Counted from the stretch's first letter, positions 32,804-41,040 are shown. The stretch: DNA of 64,000 nucleotides from Lachnocurva sp029100405 (GCA_046263755.1 JBJYZC010000004.1:62001-126000); one strand, 5' to 3'. Notes: generated from the sequence alone by a model not told the origin. Program-made: numbers and translations.

Positions 32804-34057
32804 TTACTGATTCAGGATTGCGGTGTAGGATGCCGCATTATCGGTCTTAACCATGTTGATTGCAAATGCATCATACTGGCTGGGGTTACCAAGACGGTTT
32901 GTGATATTGGACTCCGTCTGGCCATCACCACCAATGTAGTCAACATCAAGATTCAAAAGCTTGTCATACTTCTTCAGAAGCGGCTGATAAGTAGAACCAA
33001 GGAAGTTATCGGAGGAGTTATAGATATCCAGCCATACCTTCTTCTTGTCACTCTTCACCTGATTGCTTACCGGCTCATAGGTCTTGGTAGAATCGGTGAA
33101 ATCCTTGTAGTTATCAGCGGTAACAGCAACGTTCAATGCATAGAAGGAACGATTGTCCTTATCATATCTGTAAACATCATCTGTCAGAACGTTTCCTGCA
33201 TCATCCTTTGTTGCAATGCCGGTCATGACATCCTTGCCGTCCAGAGCATTTCTTAAAACACGCAGTGTCAGATAAGCCTGAACGTCAGCATGCTGGCTGA
33301 TGGTTCCGCCGTAGCCGTCTGCAATTGCTGCAACTGCATCGGAGTTTGCATCATAGCCGAAGGTAGGAACCTTGTTGTCCTTGGACCATGCATTGAACAT
33401 GGACATTCCCATACCATCATTATTGGAGATGACCAGATCGATCTGATCACCGAAAGAAGAAGACCAGGTACCAATTGCATTACCTGCAGTAGCTGCATCC
33501 CATGTAGCACCTGCAGAGTTCTTCATTTCCTGAGAAGCAAGCTCACGAACCTTCAGTCCTCCTACACTACCGTCCTGAACATCCTTAGAGGATCCGTCGG
33601 TGTTGGTACCAACCGGCTTGTAGTCGATGTCGTTTCCGTCCTTAACCCCTGTGCCAAGTGCTTTACGAACACCTCTGGTACGAGCAATCGAATCGTTATG
33701 TCCGATATCACCGATTGCAAGGACATAACCGATGGTTCCGTCATGATTCCGGTCCAGATCAGCTGCATGTTTCTGAATGTAATCTGCAACCATCTTGCCC
33801 TGGAGTTCAGCACCCTGATTCGCATCAAATCCGACATAATAAGTATTGTCGTTGAAATGAAGTGCATTGGAATCCAGCTCACCGGTGGAGCTGTTGGACG
33901 GCTGACGGTTATACCATACAACCGGCTTATCCTTATTGGCTACGCTGCTCGTGGATTTTCCACTGCCTTTAGAGCCACTTCCCGAAGATCCGCAAGCCAT
34001 CATTGATGCTCCAAGCACACATGCCAGAGCTGCTGCAAAAATTCTTTTTTTCTGCAT
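32804..34057 (-). CDS. mglB: Galactose/glucose-binding lipoprotein MglB
   Basis: Substrate-binding lipoprotein of the importer, 417 aa. The signal peptide ends ASMMAC with lipidated C22, followed by a Ser/Gly-rich linker. The mature part has the Ca-binding loop DRNHDGTI, IDLVISNNDGMGMSMF and VPTFGYDANSDAV as in MglB. Start chosen at 34057, with AGGAGGG upstream. The N-terminal strand of the binding domain usually seen (a KIGV-type segment) is not apparent: after the lipobox the protein goes quickly to VVWYNRQPSNSS. The C-terminal 90 residues (DIYNSSDNFLGSTYQPLL and DAFAINMV) resemble that segment, so the domain order looks circularly permuted. Confidence 0.9.
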   Translation of the reverse strand: MQKKRIFAAALACVLGASMMACGSSGSGSKGSGKSTSSVANKDKPVVWYNRQPSNSSTGELDSNALHFNDNTYYVGFDANQGAELQGKMVADYIQKHAADLDRNHDGTIGYVLAIGDIGHNDSIARTRGVRKALGTGVKDGNDIDYKPVGTNTDGSSKDVQDGSVGGLKVRELASQEMKNSAGATWDAATAGNAIGTWSSSFGDQIDLVISNNDGMGMSMFNAWSKDNKVPTFGYDANSDAVAAIADGYGGTISQHADVQAYLTLRVLRNALDGKDVMTGIATKDDAGNVLTDDVYRYDKDNRSFYALNVAVTADNYKDFTDSTKTYEPVSNQVKSDKKKVWLDIYNSSDNFLGSTYQPLLKKYDKLLNLDVDYIGGDGQTESNITNRLGNPSQYDAFAINMVKTDNAASYTAILNQ

Positions 34058-34112
34058 GTAAAAACCCTCCTTTATCAAGCACCCCTTGTGCCTCATCTGT
34101 TTTACAAGGAAT

Positions 34113-34118
34113 ACTATA
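34113..34118 (-). promoter_or_regulatory. Probable -10 box of the mglB promoter
   Basis: TATAGT on the minus strand, 56 nt before the mglB start. The region 17 bp upstream has no good -35 box, which would fit a promoter that needs an activator. Confidence 0.5.
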
Positions 34119-34159
34119 AGGATTTTTGATCTTGAAAAACATAGAATATTTTAATGACC

Positions 34160-34178
34160 ATCTTAGATATTCTAAGAT
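34160..34178. promoter_or_regulatory. Inverted repeat upstream of mglB, candidate operator
   Basis: ATCTTAGA-TAT-TCTAAGAT, a perfect 8-bp inverted repeat centred about 55 bp upstream of the -10 box. Followed by TTTTTT on the plus strand, so it could also terminate plus-strand transcription, but no plus gene precedes it. Binding by the nearby AraC-type regulator is inferred from position only. Confidence 0.55.
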
Positions 34179-34289
34179 TTTTTATTGATCCTGTATAATA
34201 TATATAAAAACAAGGCTTATCTTTTGTGCATTATTTCTGGTTTGTGAACATACAGCTATCGAAATACGAAAGAGACCTAAAAATTGCAC

Positions 34290-34316
34290 AAAAAAGCCCT
34301 GCCACAAGGCAGGGCT
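34290..34316 (-). terminator. Terminator of the aldo/keto reductase gene
   Basis: Perfect 9-bp GC-rich stem AGCCCTGCC/GGCAGGGCT with a 4-nt loop and a T run on the minus strand, starting 9 nt after the stop codon. Confidence 0.93.
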
Positions 34317-34324
34317 AAAAGATT

Positions 34325-35335
34325 TTACTTTCTGGCAACCGGCAGAGATATTTTATCGATCCGGCGAAGCTCTTCCTCCGAGAAATCCGGCTGTTTTAAA
34401 CTATCCAAATTCTCGAGAATCTGCTCCGCTTTCGATGCTCCGATCAAAACCGATGTCACTTCCTTCGAATGAAGGACAAAGGCAAGCGCCATCTGAGGAA
34501 GGGTCTGACCACGTTCCTTAGCCAAAGCATCCAATGAACGAATGGCTGCCTTCTTTTCCTCTGTTAAGTCGCTCGCATGAAGGAAGCGGCCATCTCTGGC
34601 CATTCTGGAATCCTTAGGGATGTCCTTCAAATACTTCTCGGAAAGGAGACCCTGAGCCAGAGGAGAAAAGCAGATAATTCCCATCCCGGTTCTCCCTGCG
34701 CTCTCCTTTAATCCGTTGTTTTCGATGGTTCGATCCAAAATCGAATAACGATTCTGATGAATGATAAGTGGCAGGTGGATTTCCCTTGCAATCTGAACAG
34801 CCTTATCTGCCATTTCCCCGTTATAATTGGAAAGGCCGACATAAAGAGCCTTGCCGGAACGAACGATCTGGTCCAGAGCCATGATGGTCTCCTCAATCGG
34901 TGTATTCGGATCCATTCTGTGGTGATAGAAGATATCGACATAATCGAGCCCCATGCGTTTCAGAGACTGATTCAGAGATGCGATCAGATATTTTCGCGAT
35001 CCCCAGTTTCCATAAGGACCCGGCCACATATCATATCCTGCCTTCGTAGAAATAATCAGCTGATCCCGATAAGGCATGAGATCCTCCTTTAGGATCTGAC
35101 CGAAATTCGTCTCTGCTCTTCCATATTCCGGGCCATAATTATTGGCCAGATCAAAATGAGTAATGCCATGGTCAAAGGCCGTAAAAAGGAGCTTTTTCAT
35201 ATTGGAAAAGTCACTGTTACAGCCGAAATTATGCCAAAGTCCCAGAGAGATCTTAGGAAGCATGAGACCGGATCTGCCTACATGTTGATATAAATCGGTA
35301 TTGTCATAACGGTGTTCATCTGCCTGGTAAGTCAT
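34325..35335 (-). CDS. Aldo/keto reductase, YghZ-like
   Basis: NADPH-dependent oxidoreductase of 336 aa. The catalytic tetrad is visible: D62 and Y67 in FDLANNYG, K98 in STKAGYD and H138 or H139 in YHHRMD. The long loop with MWPGPYGNWGSRKYL and the YSILDRTIE and FSPLAQGLLSEKYL segments match the YghZ/L-glyceraldehyde 3-phosphate reductase group. The substrate is not certain; small sugar aldehydes or methylglyoxal are plausible. Single-gene unit with its own terminator. Confidence 0.9.
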   Translation of the reverse strand: MTYQADEHRYDNTDLYQHVGRSGLMLPKISLGLWHNFGCNSDFSNMKKLLFTAFDHGITHFDLANNYGPEYGRAETNFGQILKEDLMPYRDQLIISTKAGYDMWPGPYGNWGSRKYLIASLNQSLKRMGLDYVDIFYHHRMDPNTPIEETIMALDQIVRSGKALYVGLSNYNGEMADKAVQIAREIHLPLIIHQNRYSILDRTIENNGLKESAGRTGMGIICFSPLAQGLLSEKYLKDIPKDSRMARDGRFLHASDLTEEKKAAIRSLDALAKERGQTLPQMALAFVLHSKEVTSVLIGASKAEQILENLDSLKQPDFSEEELRRIDKISLPVARK

Positions 35336-35384
35336 TTCTTGTCCCCCTTATTTCATTATTATTTCATTATTTCCAATTCCAATC

Positions 35385-35413
35385 ATCTGAAAATGTTTCA
35401 GTATGAATGTCAA
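35385..35413 (-). promoter_or_regulatory. Possible promoter of the aldo/keto reductase
   Basis: TTGACA-N17-TCAGAT on the minus strand (-35 at 35408-35413, -10 at 35385-35390). The -35 is perfect, the -10 weak. Confidence 0.45.
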
Positions 35414-35443
35414 AAACTTTTAATACCCGAATCAAAACCCATC

Positions 35444-35995
35444 CTATTTATGAGAAAGGATCTCATGGCGCAATCGAAGATCTGCCTCCTCATCATGGGC
35501 TCGATAGGCTTCGTAGAGTGCCTTCTGATAGACGAGAAAAGCATGGTCAAATTCCGGAACGGTATCCTTCCATAAGAATTCAGCCCCATTGACCGAGGCC
35601 CAGACATCCTGGGCAGACCGTCTGGCTCTCTCCTTCTCCTTAATGGTGATCAGACCAAGGAGTTTCTTTCCATAGCCCGGCTGATCCATCGTTGCGACGT
35701 AACGGCATGCCGAATCATAAAGAGCCTGATAGAGGCAGGCATCTGCCCTCTCCTGATCCAGTCCCTTCCGAACAAAGGTCTGACAGAGCAAAAATCCGAG
35801 CGCCTCCCAGATCTCCCTGGCTTTCCGAAGCCTGTTTCTGGCATTGCTGTAATTGCTCCGGCTGTCTGAGATCGTGATCAGAGCCGTAAAGCTCTCAATA
35901 AAGCGATCTCTTTCCCCGAGGTCTCTTCTTCCATGACAAAGCTTTTGGATCTCCTGTCTCAGCCCCTCTTCTAATGTTTCCTGCGTCTCTTCCAT
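35444..35995 (-). CDS. Hypothetical helical protein
   Basis: A 183 aa protein I do not recognise. It is charged, with no signal peptide or membrane segment, and looks all-helical (Arg, Glu, Ala and Leu rich). Notable segments are GRRDLGERDRFIESF at the N-terminus and KEKERARRSAQDVWASVNG. Its start at 35995 has AAGGG upstream and lies 101 nt inside the end of the AlkD-like gene, so the two are coupled. Codon pattern and frame openness support a real gene. No function is proposed. Confidence 0.65.
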   Translation of the reverse strand: MEETQETLEEGLRQEIQKLCHGRRDLGERDRFIESFTALITISDSRSNYSNARNRLRKAREIWEALGFLLCQTFVRKGLDQERADACLYQALYDSACRYVATMDQPGYGKKLLGLITIKEKERARRSAQDVWASVNGAEFLWKDTVPEFDHAFLVYQKALYEAYRAHDEEADLRLRHEILSHK

Positions 35996-36716
35996 GCTGT
36001 CCCTTCTCCTTTATATCAATGTTCAAGCGATTCCTCATAGTCCGAAATTCTTCCCGCATCTCCTCCGGGATCGTCCTGGATTCTATGATTTTCTGCAAGG
36101 TCATCCTCTGAATCGTGGGATCCAGGGAATTATTCCGGATCACCGGCATCATTTCTTTTGGAAAATGGAGATAACATTCTGCCATGGCCCAGGCAATCGC
36201 CATTTTTGCATAGTACTTGTCTGCCTGCATTTCTTCCAAAGCTTCCACCGTTTTAGAAAGCCAGTGATCATCAATATAATAATCCAAAAGCATGACTGCG
36301 GCAAAGCGCTGTTCGTATTCCTTATCAGAATGAATGTAGGGCTGCAAAAATAAGAAAAACGGCTCCTGGTCTTTTTTTACAAATTTTAAGGTTGAACAGC
36401 AGCTGTCGCAAACCGACCAGCTATTGATCTTCGGGACAAAGCCCCGGATCAGATCCAGCCTCTCTTCCATCGGGCAATTCATATAAGCTATGATCATACC
36501 CTGAAGCATCAATTCTTCCAGGCAGTTATCCGAAAGCTGTTTTAGATTCCATCTTCCATCTTCCCGGGCAAGCTCTTTTGCCATTTTTCGAAGCTGTGGC
36601 AGACGAACACCAAGTATAGATGTGACGCCGGGAAGAAGACCCGAAGAAAATTTCCGATAGTCTGCATCTGCATGTTTTTCCAATTCTTTTCGGATCTCTT
36701 GCCGACTCCTTTTCAT
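35895..36716 (-). CDS. AlkD-like DNA alkylation repair protein
   Basis: HEAT-repeat DNA glycosylase fold of the AlkC/AlkD group, which removes bulky or cationic alkylpurines. The core (1-230) shows the repeat helices, ILGVRLPQLRKMAKEL, the pattern NSWSVCDSCCS corresponding to the conserved Trp/Asp region of the active cleft, and YAKMAIAWAMAE. The last 35 residues are basic, overlap the next gene and look unconserved. The ribosome site is weak. No other repair gene is adjacent. The catalytic status cannot be judged without a structural alignment. Confidence 0.82.
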   Translation of the reverse strand: MKRSRQEIRKELEKHADADYRKFSSGLLPGVTSILGVRLPQLRKMAKELAREDGRWNLKQLSDNCLEELMLQGMIIAYMNCPMEERLDLIRGFVPKINSWSVCDSCCSTLKFVKKDQEPFFLFLQPYIHSDKEYEQRFAAVMLLDYYIDDHWLSKTVEALEEMQADKYYAKMAIAWAMAECYLHFPKEMMPVIRNNSLDPTIQRMTLQKIIESRTIPEEMREEFRTMRNRLNIDIKEKGQHGRDAGNIRRGAETGDPKALSWKKRPRGKRSLY

Positions 36717-36757
36717 CTTGTGACTTCCCTTCTCCTTTTCATCCGGCCGGTCTCAAA

Positions 36758-37612
36758 TCATTGTACAACAATGTCACCGTTTTGTGATCGAAGGGTCATG
36801 TCTTTTTCCCCTTTTCCGACTGTGATCTCCGATTTCGAATCAGGACTTCCGTCATAGATCCCGTCAGCGATGGAGATATCTCCTTCTCCTCCGGTCAGAT
36901 GATAGCGGTATTCCGACAAATGATCTGACGGTTTTACTGACAGATCACCCGTATCGCTGGTCAGATCTGTTGTTTCAAAGCAGATCCTCTCTGCCGTCAC
37001 ATCTCCATTTTCAGAAGAAGCATGAAGAGAATTGCCATTCCAATTGGAAAGGGAAAGATCCCCGTTTTTACTATCCAATTTTACTGCATCTCCTGTGGCA
37101 GTCTGCTTGGAAGATAAATTCAGATCTCCATTCTTGCTGGAAATATTTACCGCCCCGATCGTAAGTTCCTGATCAAAAGCCACCGTAACATCACCGTTTG
37201 CTGTCGAAATGTCCCATTCTCCCATCGAAGAAAGCTCTTTGGGAACAATCACTGTCAGAAGACCTGTGGGAGCCTTCCCGGTCGATGGATCTGAAATAAC
37301 AAGGACATCATTCTCCATATGATATACCGGAAAGCGGGACTTGTTTCCTCGGTAGCTAAGTGAATAATCCGCACCGTTTTCCAAAGAGACATCCGCATTT
37401 TTCAGCTCGATCCTGACACTGGAAAAAGGTTCGATCTCCTTTTTTGTTGTCTCGTTTCCTTCATTGTAGAAGCCGAAGAAAAAATCATCGTCAGAGATAT
37501 GTAAGACCGGCATACCTATACGAGTAAAAGTACCATAGCAGATTGCTGCGATCGTTGCCAGCGATAGAAGGGTGAGATAAATATTTCTTAGATATCTCTT
37601 TTTCTTTTCCAT
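36758..37612 (-). CDS. DUF4097 beta-repeat membrane-anchored protein
   Basis: A 284 aa protein with one N-terminal membrane segment (about 8-28) and a C-terminal right-handed beta repeat. The repeats are seen as NGDVTV, NGDLNL, NGDLSL, NGDVTA, TGDLSV, EGDISI and NGDIVV, typical of the DUF4097 putative adhesin domain. The ATG at 37612 is preferred to a GTG at 37621 that overlaps the previous stop. It is last in a padR-HAAS-DUF4097 operon, a combination known across Firmicutes. Function in envelope stress or surface sensing is inferred only. Confidence 0.88.
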   Translation of the reverse strand: MEKKKRYLRNIYLTLLSLATIAAICYGTFTRIGMPVLHISDDDFFFGFYNEGNETTKKEIEPFSSVRIELKNADVSLENGADYSLSYRGNKSRFPVYHMENDVLVISDPSTGKAPTGLLTVIVPKELSSMGEWDISTANGDVTVAFDQELTIGAVNISSKNGDLNLSSKQTATGDAVKLDSKNGDLSLSNWNGNSLHASSENGDVTAERICFETTDLTSDTGDLSVKPSDHLSEYRYHLTGGEGDISIADGIYDGSPDSKSEITVGKGEKDMTLRSQNGDIVVQ

Positions 37613-37617
37613 GAAAT

Positions 37618-38616
37618 TCACTCGCCTTTCTCATTTCCAAAGATCGTATGGATCAGGTTATTGACAATTGCTGCAATCGGCCAGATGATCCAGCTGATCG
37701 CCCAGGAAAAGGTCAGAAAGCTGATGATCAGATAAGCGCAGACGACGGTTGGCCAGTAGAGAGACATGAAAGCCTGTAGTCTCGGATGATTATAATAAAC
37801 ATCCCTCTGCCCTTCTGAGAAATAGCCCTCCATCTTCTGCCGGCTATTGAGTCGTAAAAGGCGGGCATAGCCATTCTCTCTGCCGGAAGCTGCAACCAGA
37901 ATAAAAACTGCTATACCAACCATGAAAAGAAGGATCGTCACACCGATCCCGGCGAAAAATGCTTCCCTTTTCCACATGCATAATACAATCAGTGGTATGT
38001 AACAAGTACAAAAGAGAATGACCGCAATGGTCCGTTCCAGGATCACCGTGCCATGCAGTTGATTTCTGGCATCATTTACCATTCCGGTCGTAGAATAATC
38101 GATGCTGCAAGCTTCTCTTTTCAAAAAAGCCCATTTTCCCATCTTAAGTCCGCTGTAGGTACAGAGCCCGACACATGCCGCGATTGCCAGGAAAAGAAAG
38201 ACCAATCCCAGAATAATGAAATTTCGGCCATTGGAGGAATGCAGGGTAGCAGCAAGGATGACTCCACATGGAGAAACAATGGCAAGGAATACACCAAGCC
38301 CCCGCAGCATACTGCTCAGAGTTGCATCAAAGAGATAGGAACGAACCTCCTCTTCTGTAACCTTACGAGTATTCGAAAAATATACACCTTTATCATGTAA
38401 AATGTGGCTGATTCCGAGTGCTTCTGCCAGGTCATCCAGATTCCCGAATTCTGCAATGACCTGTCCGACCGCTTCATTATCCGACTTTCCTTCCGCCATG
38501 AGTTCTGTGTATTTATCTTCCATCATCTGTCCCAGTTCACACTTGGCCTTGATCACTTCCGGCGTATTTGGAAGACTTGCAAACATCGATTCCAGATAGT
38601 TTTGAATTGTTTCCAT
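37618..38616 (-). CDS. HAAS/DUF1700-like polytopic membrane protein
   Basis: A 332 aa protein. The N-terminal 75 residues are a helical HAAS/permease-prefix-like domain (METIQNYLESMFASLP, EAVGQVIAEFGNLDDLAEALG), which in other bacteria accompanies PadR regulators. Six or so hydrophobic segments follow (about 105-130, 135-155, 195-215, 220-245, 295-325). The start codon overlaps the padR stop (TAATG). It is probably the membrane partner whose expression PadR controls; biochemical role unknown. Confidence 0.82.
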   Translation of the reverse strand: METIQNYLESMFASLPNTPEVIKAKCELGQMMEDKYTELMAEGKSDNEAVGQVIAEFGNLDDLAEALGISHILHDKGVYFSNTRKVTEEEVRSYLFDATLSSMLRGLGVFLAIVSPCGVILAATLHSSNGRNFIILGLVFLFLAIAACVGLCTYSGLKMGKWAFLKREACSIDYSTTGMVNDARNQLHGTVILERTIAVILFCTCYIPLIVLCMWKREAFFAGIGVTILLFMVGIAVFILVAASGRENGYARLLRLNSRQKMEGYFSEGQRDVYYNHPRLQAFMSLYWPTVVCAYLIISFLTFSWAISWIIWPIAAIVNNLIHTIFGNEKGE

Positions 38617-38948
38617 TACGTTTCCTTTCTGATGAAATGCTCAATCACCTGTTTGGTCAGGTCCCATTCACTGCATTTTTCTCTGTAATATTGTTTTCCC
38701 TTTTCCGTGATTCGGTAGTAGGTCCGCCGTTTCCCCTGGTCAGAAAACCCTGTAAAGGATTCGATATATCCGTTCTTTTCCATACGGGTAAAGGCGGAAT
38801 AAAGGGTCGTCTCTTTGATAATATAGGCATCCTTTGTCTTTTCCCGAATCATCTTTGAGATCTCATATCCATAGGATGGCTGATCCAGAAGCAGACTCAA
38901 TATGATAGTGTCATTGTAGCCCCGAATCACATCACTGCTGATTTCCAA
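38616..38948 (-). CDS. PadR-family transcriptional regulator
   Basis: A 110 aa winged-helix repressor. The N-terminal helix-turn-helix contains LDQPSYGYEISKMIREK, then the wing segment TLYSAFTRMEKNGYIES and the typical GKRRTYYRITEKGKQYY. The start codon is TTG with AAGGAGG at 6 nt. It heads the operon with the HAAS-like and DUF4097 genes, and its promoter region is full of repeated half-sites that suggest autoregulation. The effector is unknown. Confidence 0.93.
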   Translation of the reverse strand: MEISSDVIRGYNDTIILSLLLDQPSYGYEISKMIREKTKDAYIIKETTLYSAFTRMEKNGYIESFTGFSDQGKRRTYYRITEKGKQYYREKCSEWDLTKQVIEHFIRKET

Positions 38949-38962
38949 GCATATCCTCCTTT

Positions 38963-39018
38963 CTGTCGAATTATATCTGTCGTATTATGTCTGTCGTATT
39001 ACGGCTGTCGTAGTATCT
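38963..39018 (-). repeat. Four 14-bp direct repeats in the padR leader
   Basis: Plus-strand unit CTGTCGTATTATGT, four tandem copies with a few changes, between the predicted start point and the ribosome site. Each holds the half-site TCGTATTA or a close variant, which also appears at 39044 and 39058 around the promoter. Confidence 0.9.
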
Positions 39019-39028
39019 TGACAAAAAT

Positions 39029-39057
39029 ATAATACAACGACTATCGTAGTACGTCAA
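39029..39057 (-). promoter_or_regulatory. padR promoter with an overlapping operator dyad
   Basis: TTGACG-N17-TATTAT on the minus strand (-35 at 39052-39057, -10 at 39029-39034). A dyad of TACAACGA and TCGTAGTA (one mismatch) spaced by 3 nt fills the spacer (39033-39051). A repressor bound there would block RNA polymerase. Confidence 0.75.
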
Positions 39058-39088
39058 TCGTAGTTTATGTTTTTAGATCCATTTTTGT

Positions 39089-39125
39089 AAAAAAAAGACG
39101 GAAAACGCTCTCGCGTTTTCCGTCT
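39089..39125 (-). terminator. Terminator of rpsB-tsf
   Basis: Perfect 13-bp stem AGACGGAAAACGC with its complement, 4-nt loop, and seven or more T on the minus strand. It begins about 19 nt after the tsf stop. Confidence 0.95.
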
Positions 39126-39143
39126 GAAAACAGTCATTTCAAA

Positions 39144-40079
39144 TCAGCCATTGATCTGAGCTGCAACTTCAGCTGCAAAGTCTTCGTTCTTCTTCTCCAT
39201 GCCTTCGCCGGTCTCGAAACGAACGAACTTCTTCAGAGTCAGAGTAGAACCAAGACTCTTGGAAACCTCATCCAGATACTTCTGAACGGTCTGCTTACCA
39301 TCAGCAGCCTTTACATAAGGCTGATCCATCAGGCAGACTTCCTTCAACTCCTTATTCAGTCTACCCTTAACCATGCCTTCCTTCACCTTGTCAGGCTTCT
39401 GGGATTCCTTCGGATCATTCTCGATCTGGGCCTTGATGATCTCGGTCTCATGATTAATGAAGTCCTGATCAACATCTTTATCAGACAGATACTTGGGATT
39501 TAAAGCTGCGATCTGCATTGCGATGTTGTGAACTGCTTCCTTTGCCTCGTCATTTACAACTGCACACTCAGCATCTACCAAAACAGAGATACGGCCGCCG
39601 CCATGTGTATAGGAAACGACGAAACCATTCTCTTCAGATACACGCTCGAAACGGCGGATGGAAAGCTTCTCACCGATGACAGCGATCTCTTCTACCAGAG
39701 CTTCCTGAACAGTCTTGGAAGGATCCTTTGCCCACTTCTCAGCCATAAAGCTATCCATATCCTCAGCATCACTATTCAGTGCCTGCTCAGCGACTTCCTT
39801 AACATATGTCTGGAACTTTTCATTGGATGCAACGAAGTCAGTCTCAGAGTTGACCTCTACAACAACGGCCTTCTTATCACCATCATTTGCTACCAGGCAG
39901 AGACCCTCTGCTGCGATCCGGCTGGCCTTCTTCTCAGCCTTTGCCTGACCATTCTTACGCAGGTACTCTACTGCTTCTGCCATATCTCCGTTGGTCTCAG
40001 CCAGTGCCTTCTTGCACTCCATCATGCCGGCACCGGTCTGCTCACGAAGTTCCTTAACCATCTTTGCTGTAATTGCCAT
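39144..40079 (-). CDS. tsf: Elongation factor Ts
   Basis: Nucleotide exchange factor for EF-Tu. The 311 aa protein begins with the UBA-like domain (MVKELREQTGAGMMECKKAL) and has the conserved ETDFVA and HNIAMQIAA segments. The length is close to E. coli and typical clostridial Ts. It follows rpsB by 67 nt and ends the transcript at a strong terminator instead of continuing into pyrH as in most Firmicutes. Confidence 0.98.
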   Translation of the reverse strand: MAITAKMVKELREQTGAGMMECKKALAETNGDMAEAVEYLRKNGQAKAEKKASRIAAEGLCLVANDGDKKAVVVEVNSETDFVASNEKFQTYVKEVAEQALNSDAEDMDSFMAEKWAKDPSKTVQEALVEEIAVIGEKLSIRRFERVSEENGFVVSYTHGGGRISVLVDAECAVVNDEAKEAVHNIAMQIAALNPKYLSDKDVDQDFINHETEIIKAQIENDPKESQKPDKVKEGMVKGRLNKELKEVCLMDQPYVKAADGKQTVQKYLDEVSKSLGSTLTLKKFVRFETGEGMEKKNEDFAAEVAAQING

Positions 40080-40146
40080 TTTAATTTCCTCCGAAAATAG
40101 GTCATCTAAAAGGGAATGTAAAATCCAAACCTTGCGTTCAGATAGA

Positions 40147-40884
40147 TCACTCGTTCTCCTCAGTCTCTTCTACCTTAGCTTCCTCGGATGCGTTCTCCTC
40201 AGCGCCCTGCTTTGCCTCTACAACGGCATCAGCCATCGTAGCAGTCAGAAGCTTAACGGCACGGATCGCATCATCGTTACCGGGGATGACATAATCCAGT
40301 TCTTCCGGATCACAGTTGGTATCGCAGATACCGATCAGGGTAATGCCAAGCTTATTTGCTTCATCAACGCAGAGATGCTCCTTCTTCGGATCGATAACAA
40401 AGATGGCATCCGGAATCCGCTTCATATCCTTGATACCGCCAAGGTTCTTCTGAAGCTTCTCCATCTCCTTAACGAGTTCAGCAACTTCCTTCTTCGGCAG
40501 TACATCGAAGGTTCCGTCTTCCTGCATACGCTCAATGGTCTTCAGGCGCTCGATACGGGACTGGATGGTCTTGAAGTTGGTCAGCATACCGCCAAGCCAA
40601 CGCTCATTGACATAGAACATGCCGCAGCGCTCTGCCTCTTCACGAACAGCATCCTGTGCCTGCTTCTTGGTACCTACGAAAAGAACGGTACCGCCCTGAG
40701 CTACAATATCATAAACTGCATTGTAAGCATTGTCGATCATGCCTACGGTCTTCTGCAGGTCGATGATGTAGATACCGTTACGCTCGGTGAAGATGTAAGG
40801 AGCCATCTTAGGGTTCCATCTTCTGGTCTGGTGACCGAAATGTACGCCTGCCTCAAGTAACTGTTTCATGGATAAAACACTCAT
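40147..40884 (-). CDS. rpsB: 30S ribosomal protein S2
   Basis: Small-subunit protein bridging head and body. The 245 aa protein starts MSVLSMKQLLEAGVHFGHQTRRWNPKM and contains LFVGTKKQAQDAV, NERWLGGMLTNFKTI and GICDTNCDPE as in the family. The acidic C-terminal tail is extended. The ATG at 40884 has GGAGG at 8-9 nt; the frame stays open to 40950 but that part is leader RNA. Confidence 0.98.
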   Translation of the reverse strand: MSVLSMKQLLEAGVHFGHQTRRWNPKMAPYIFTERNGIYIIDLQKTVGMIDNAYNAVYDIVAQGGTVLFVGTKKQAQDAVREEAERCGMFYVNERWLGGMLTNFKTIQSRIERLKTIERMQEDGTFDVLPKKEVAELVKEMEKLQKNLGGIKDMKRIPDAIFVIDPKKEHLCVDEANKLGITLIGICDTNCDPEELDYVIPGNDDAIRAVKLLTATMADAVVEAKQGAEENASEEAKVEETEENE

Positions 40885-40914
40885 TTTAAAACCTCCATTG
40901 GTTAAAACTTCCAT

Positions 40915-40970
40915 GACGGATCCTCTCTCGGATCGACCGCAATGCGGCACCGGGATCCGGAATCCCCGTC
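40915..40970 (-). ncRNA. Structured leader of rpsB
   Basis: The transcript start (about 40987) and the gene are about 100 nt apart. Within this, GACGG and CCGTC could close a domain of three hairpins: GGGAT/ATCCC, CCGCA/TGCGG-like and GATCC/GGATC around GAGAGA. This would fit an S2 autoregulatory site, known in several bacteria, but no covariance model was run. Confidence 0.5.
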
Positions 40971-40993
40971 ACGTGTAAACTACAAACGTTGAA

Positions 40994-41022
40994 ATTATAC
41001 TATAGTATGACAAGAGATGCAA
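40994..41022 (-). promoter_or_regulatory. Sigma-A promoter of rpsB-tsf
   Basis: TTGCAT-N17-TATAAT on the minus strand (-35 at 41017-41022, -10 at 40994-40999), just after the codY stop. Confidence 0.88.
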
Positions 41023-41040
41023 GCATGCATTATCAGCCTT

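Noticed and set aside
38963..39018. CRISPR array before padR
   Set aside because: Tandem 14-bp units with no spacers; better explained as regulator half-sites.
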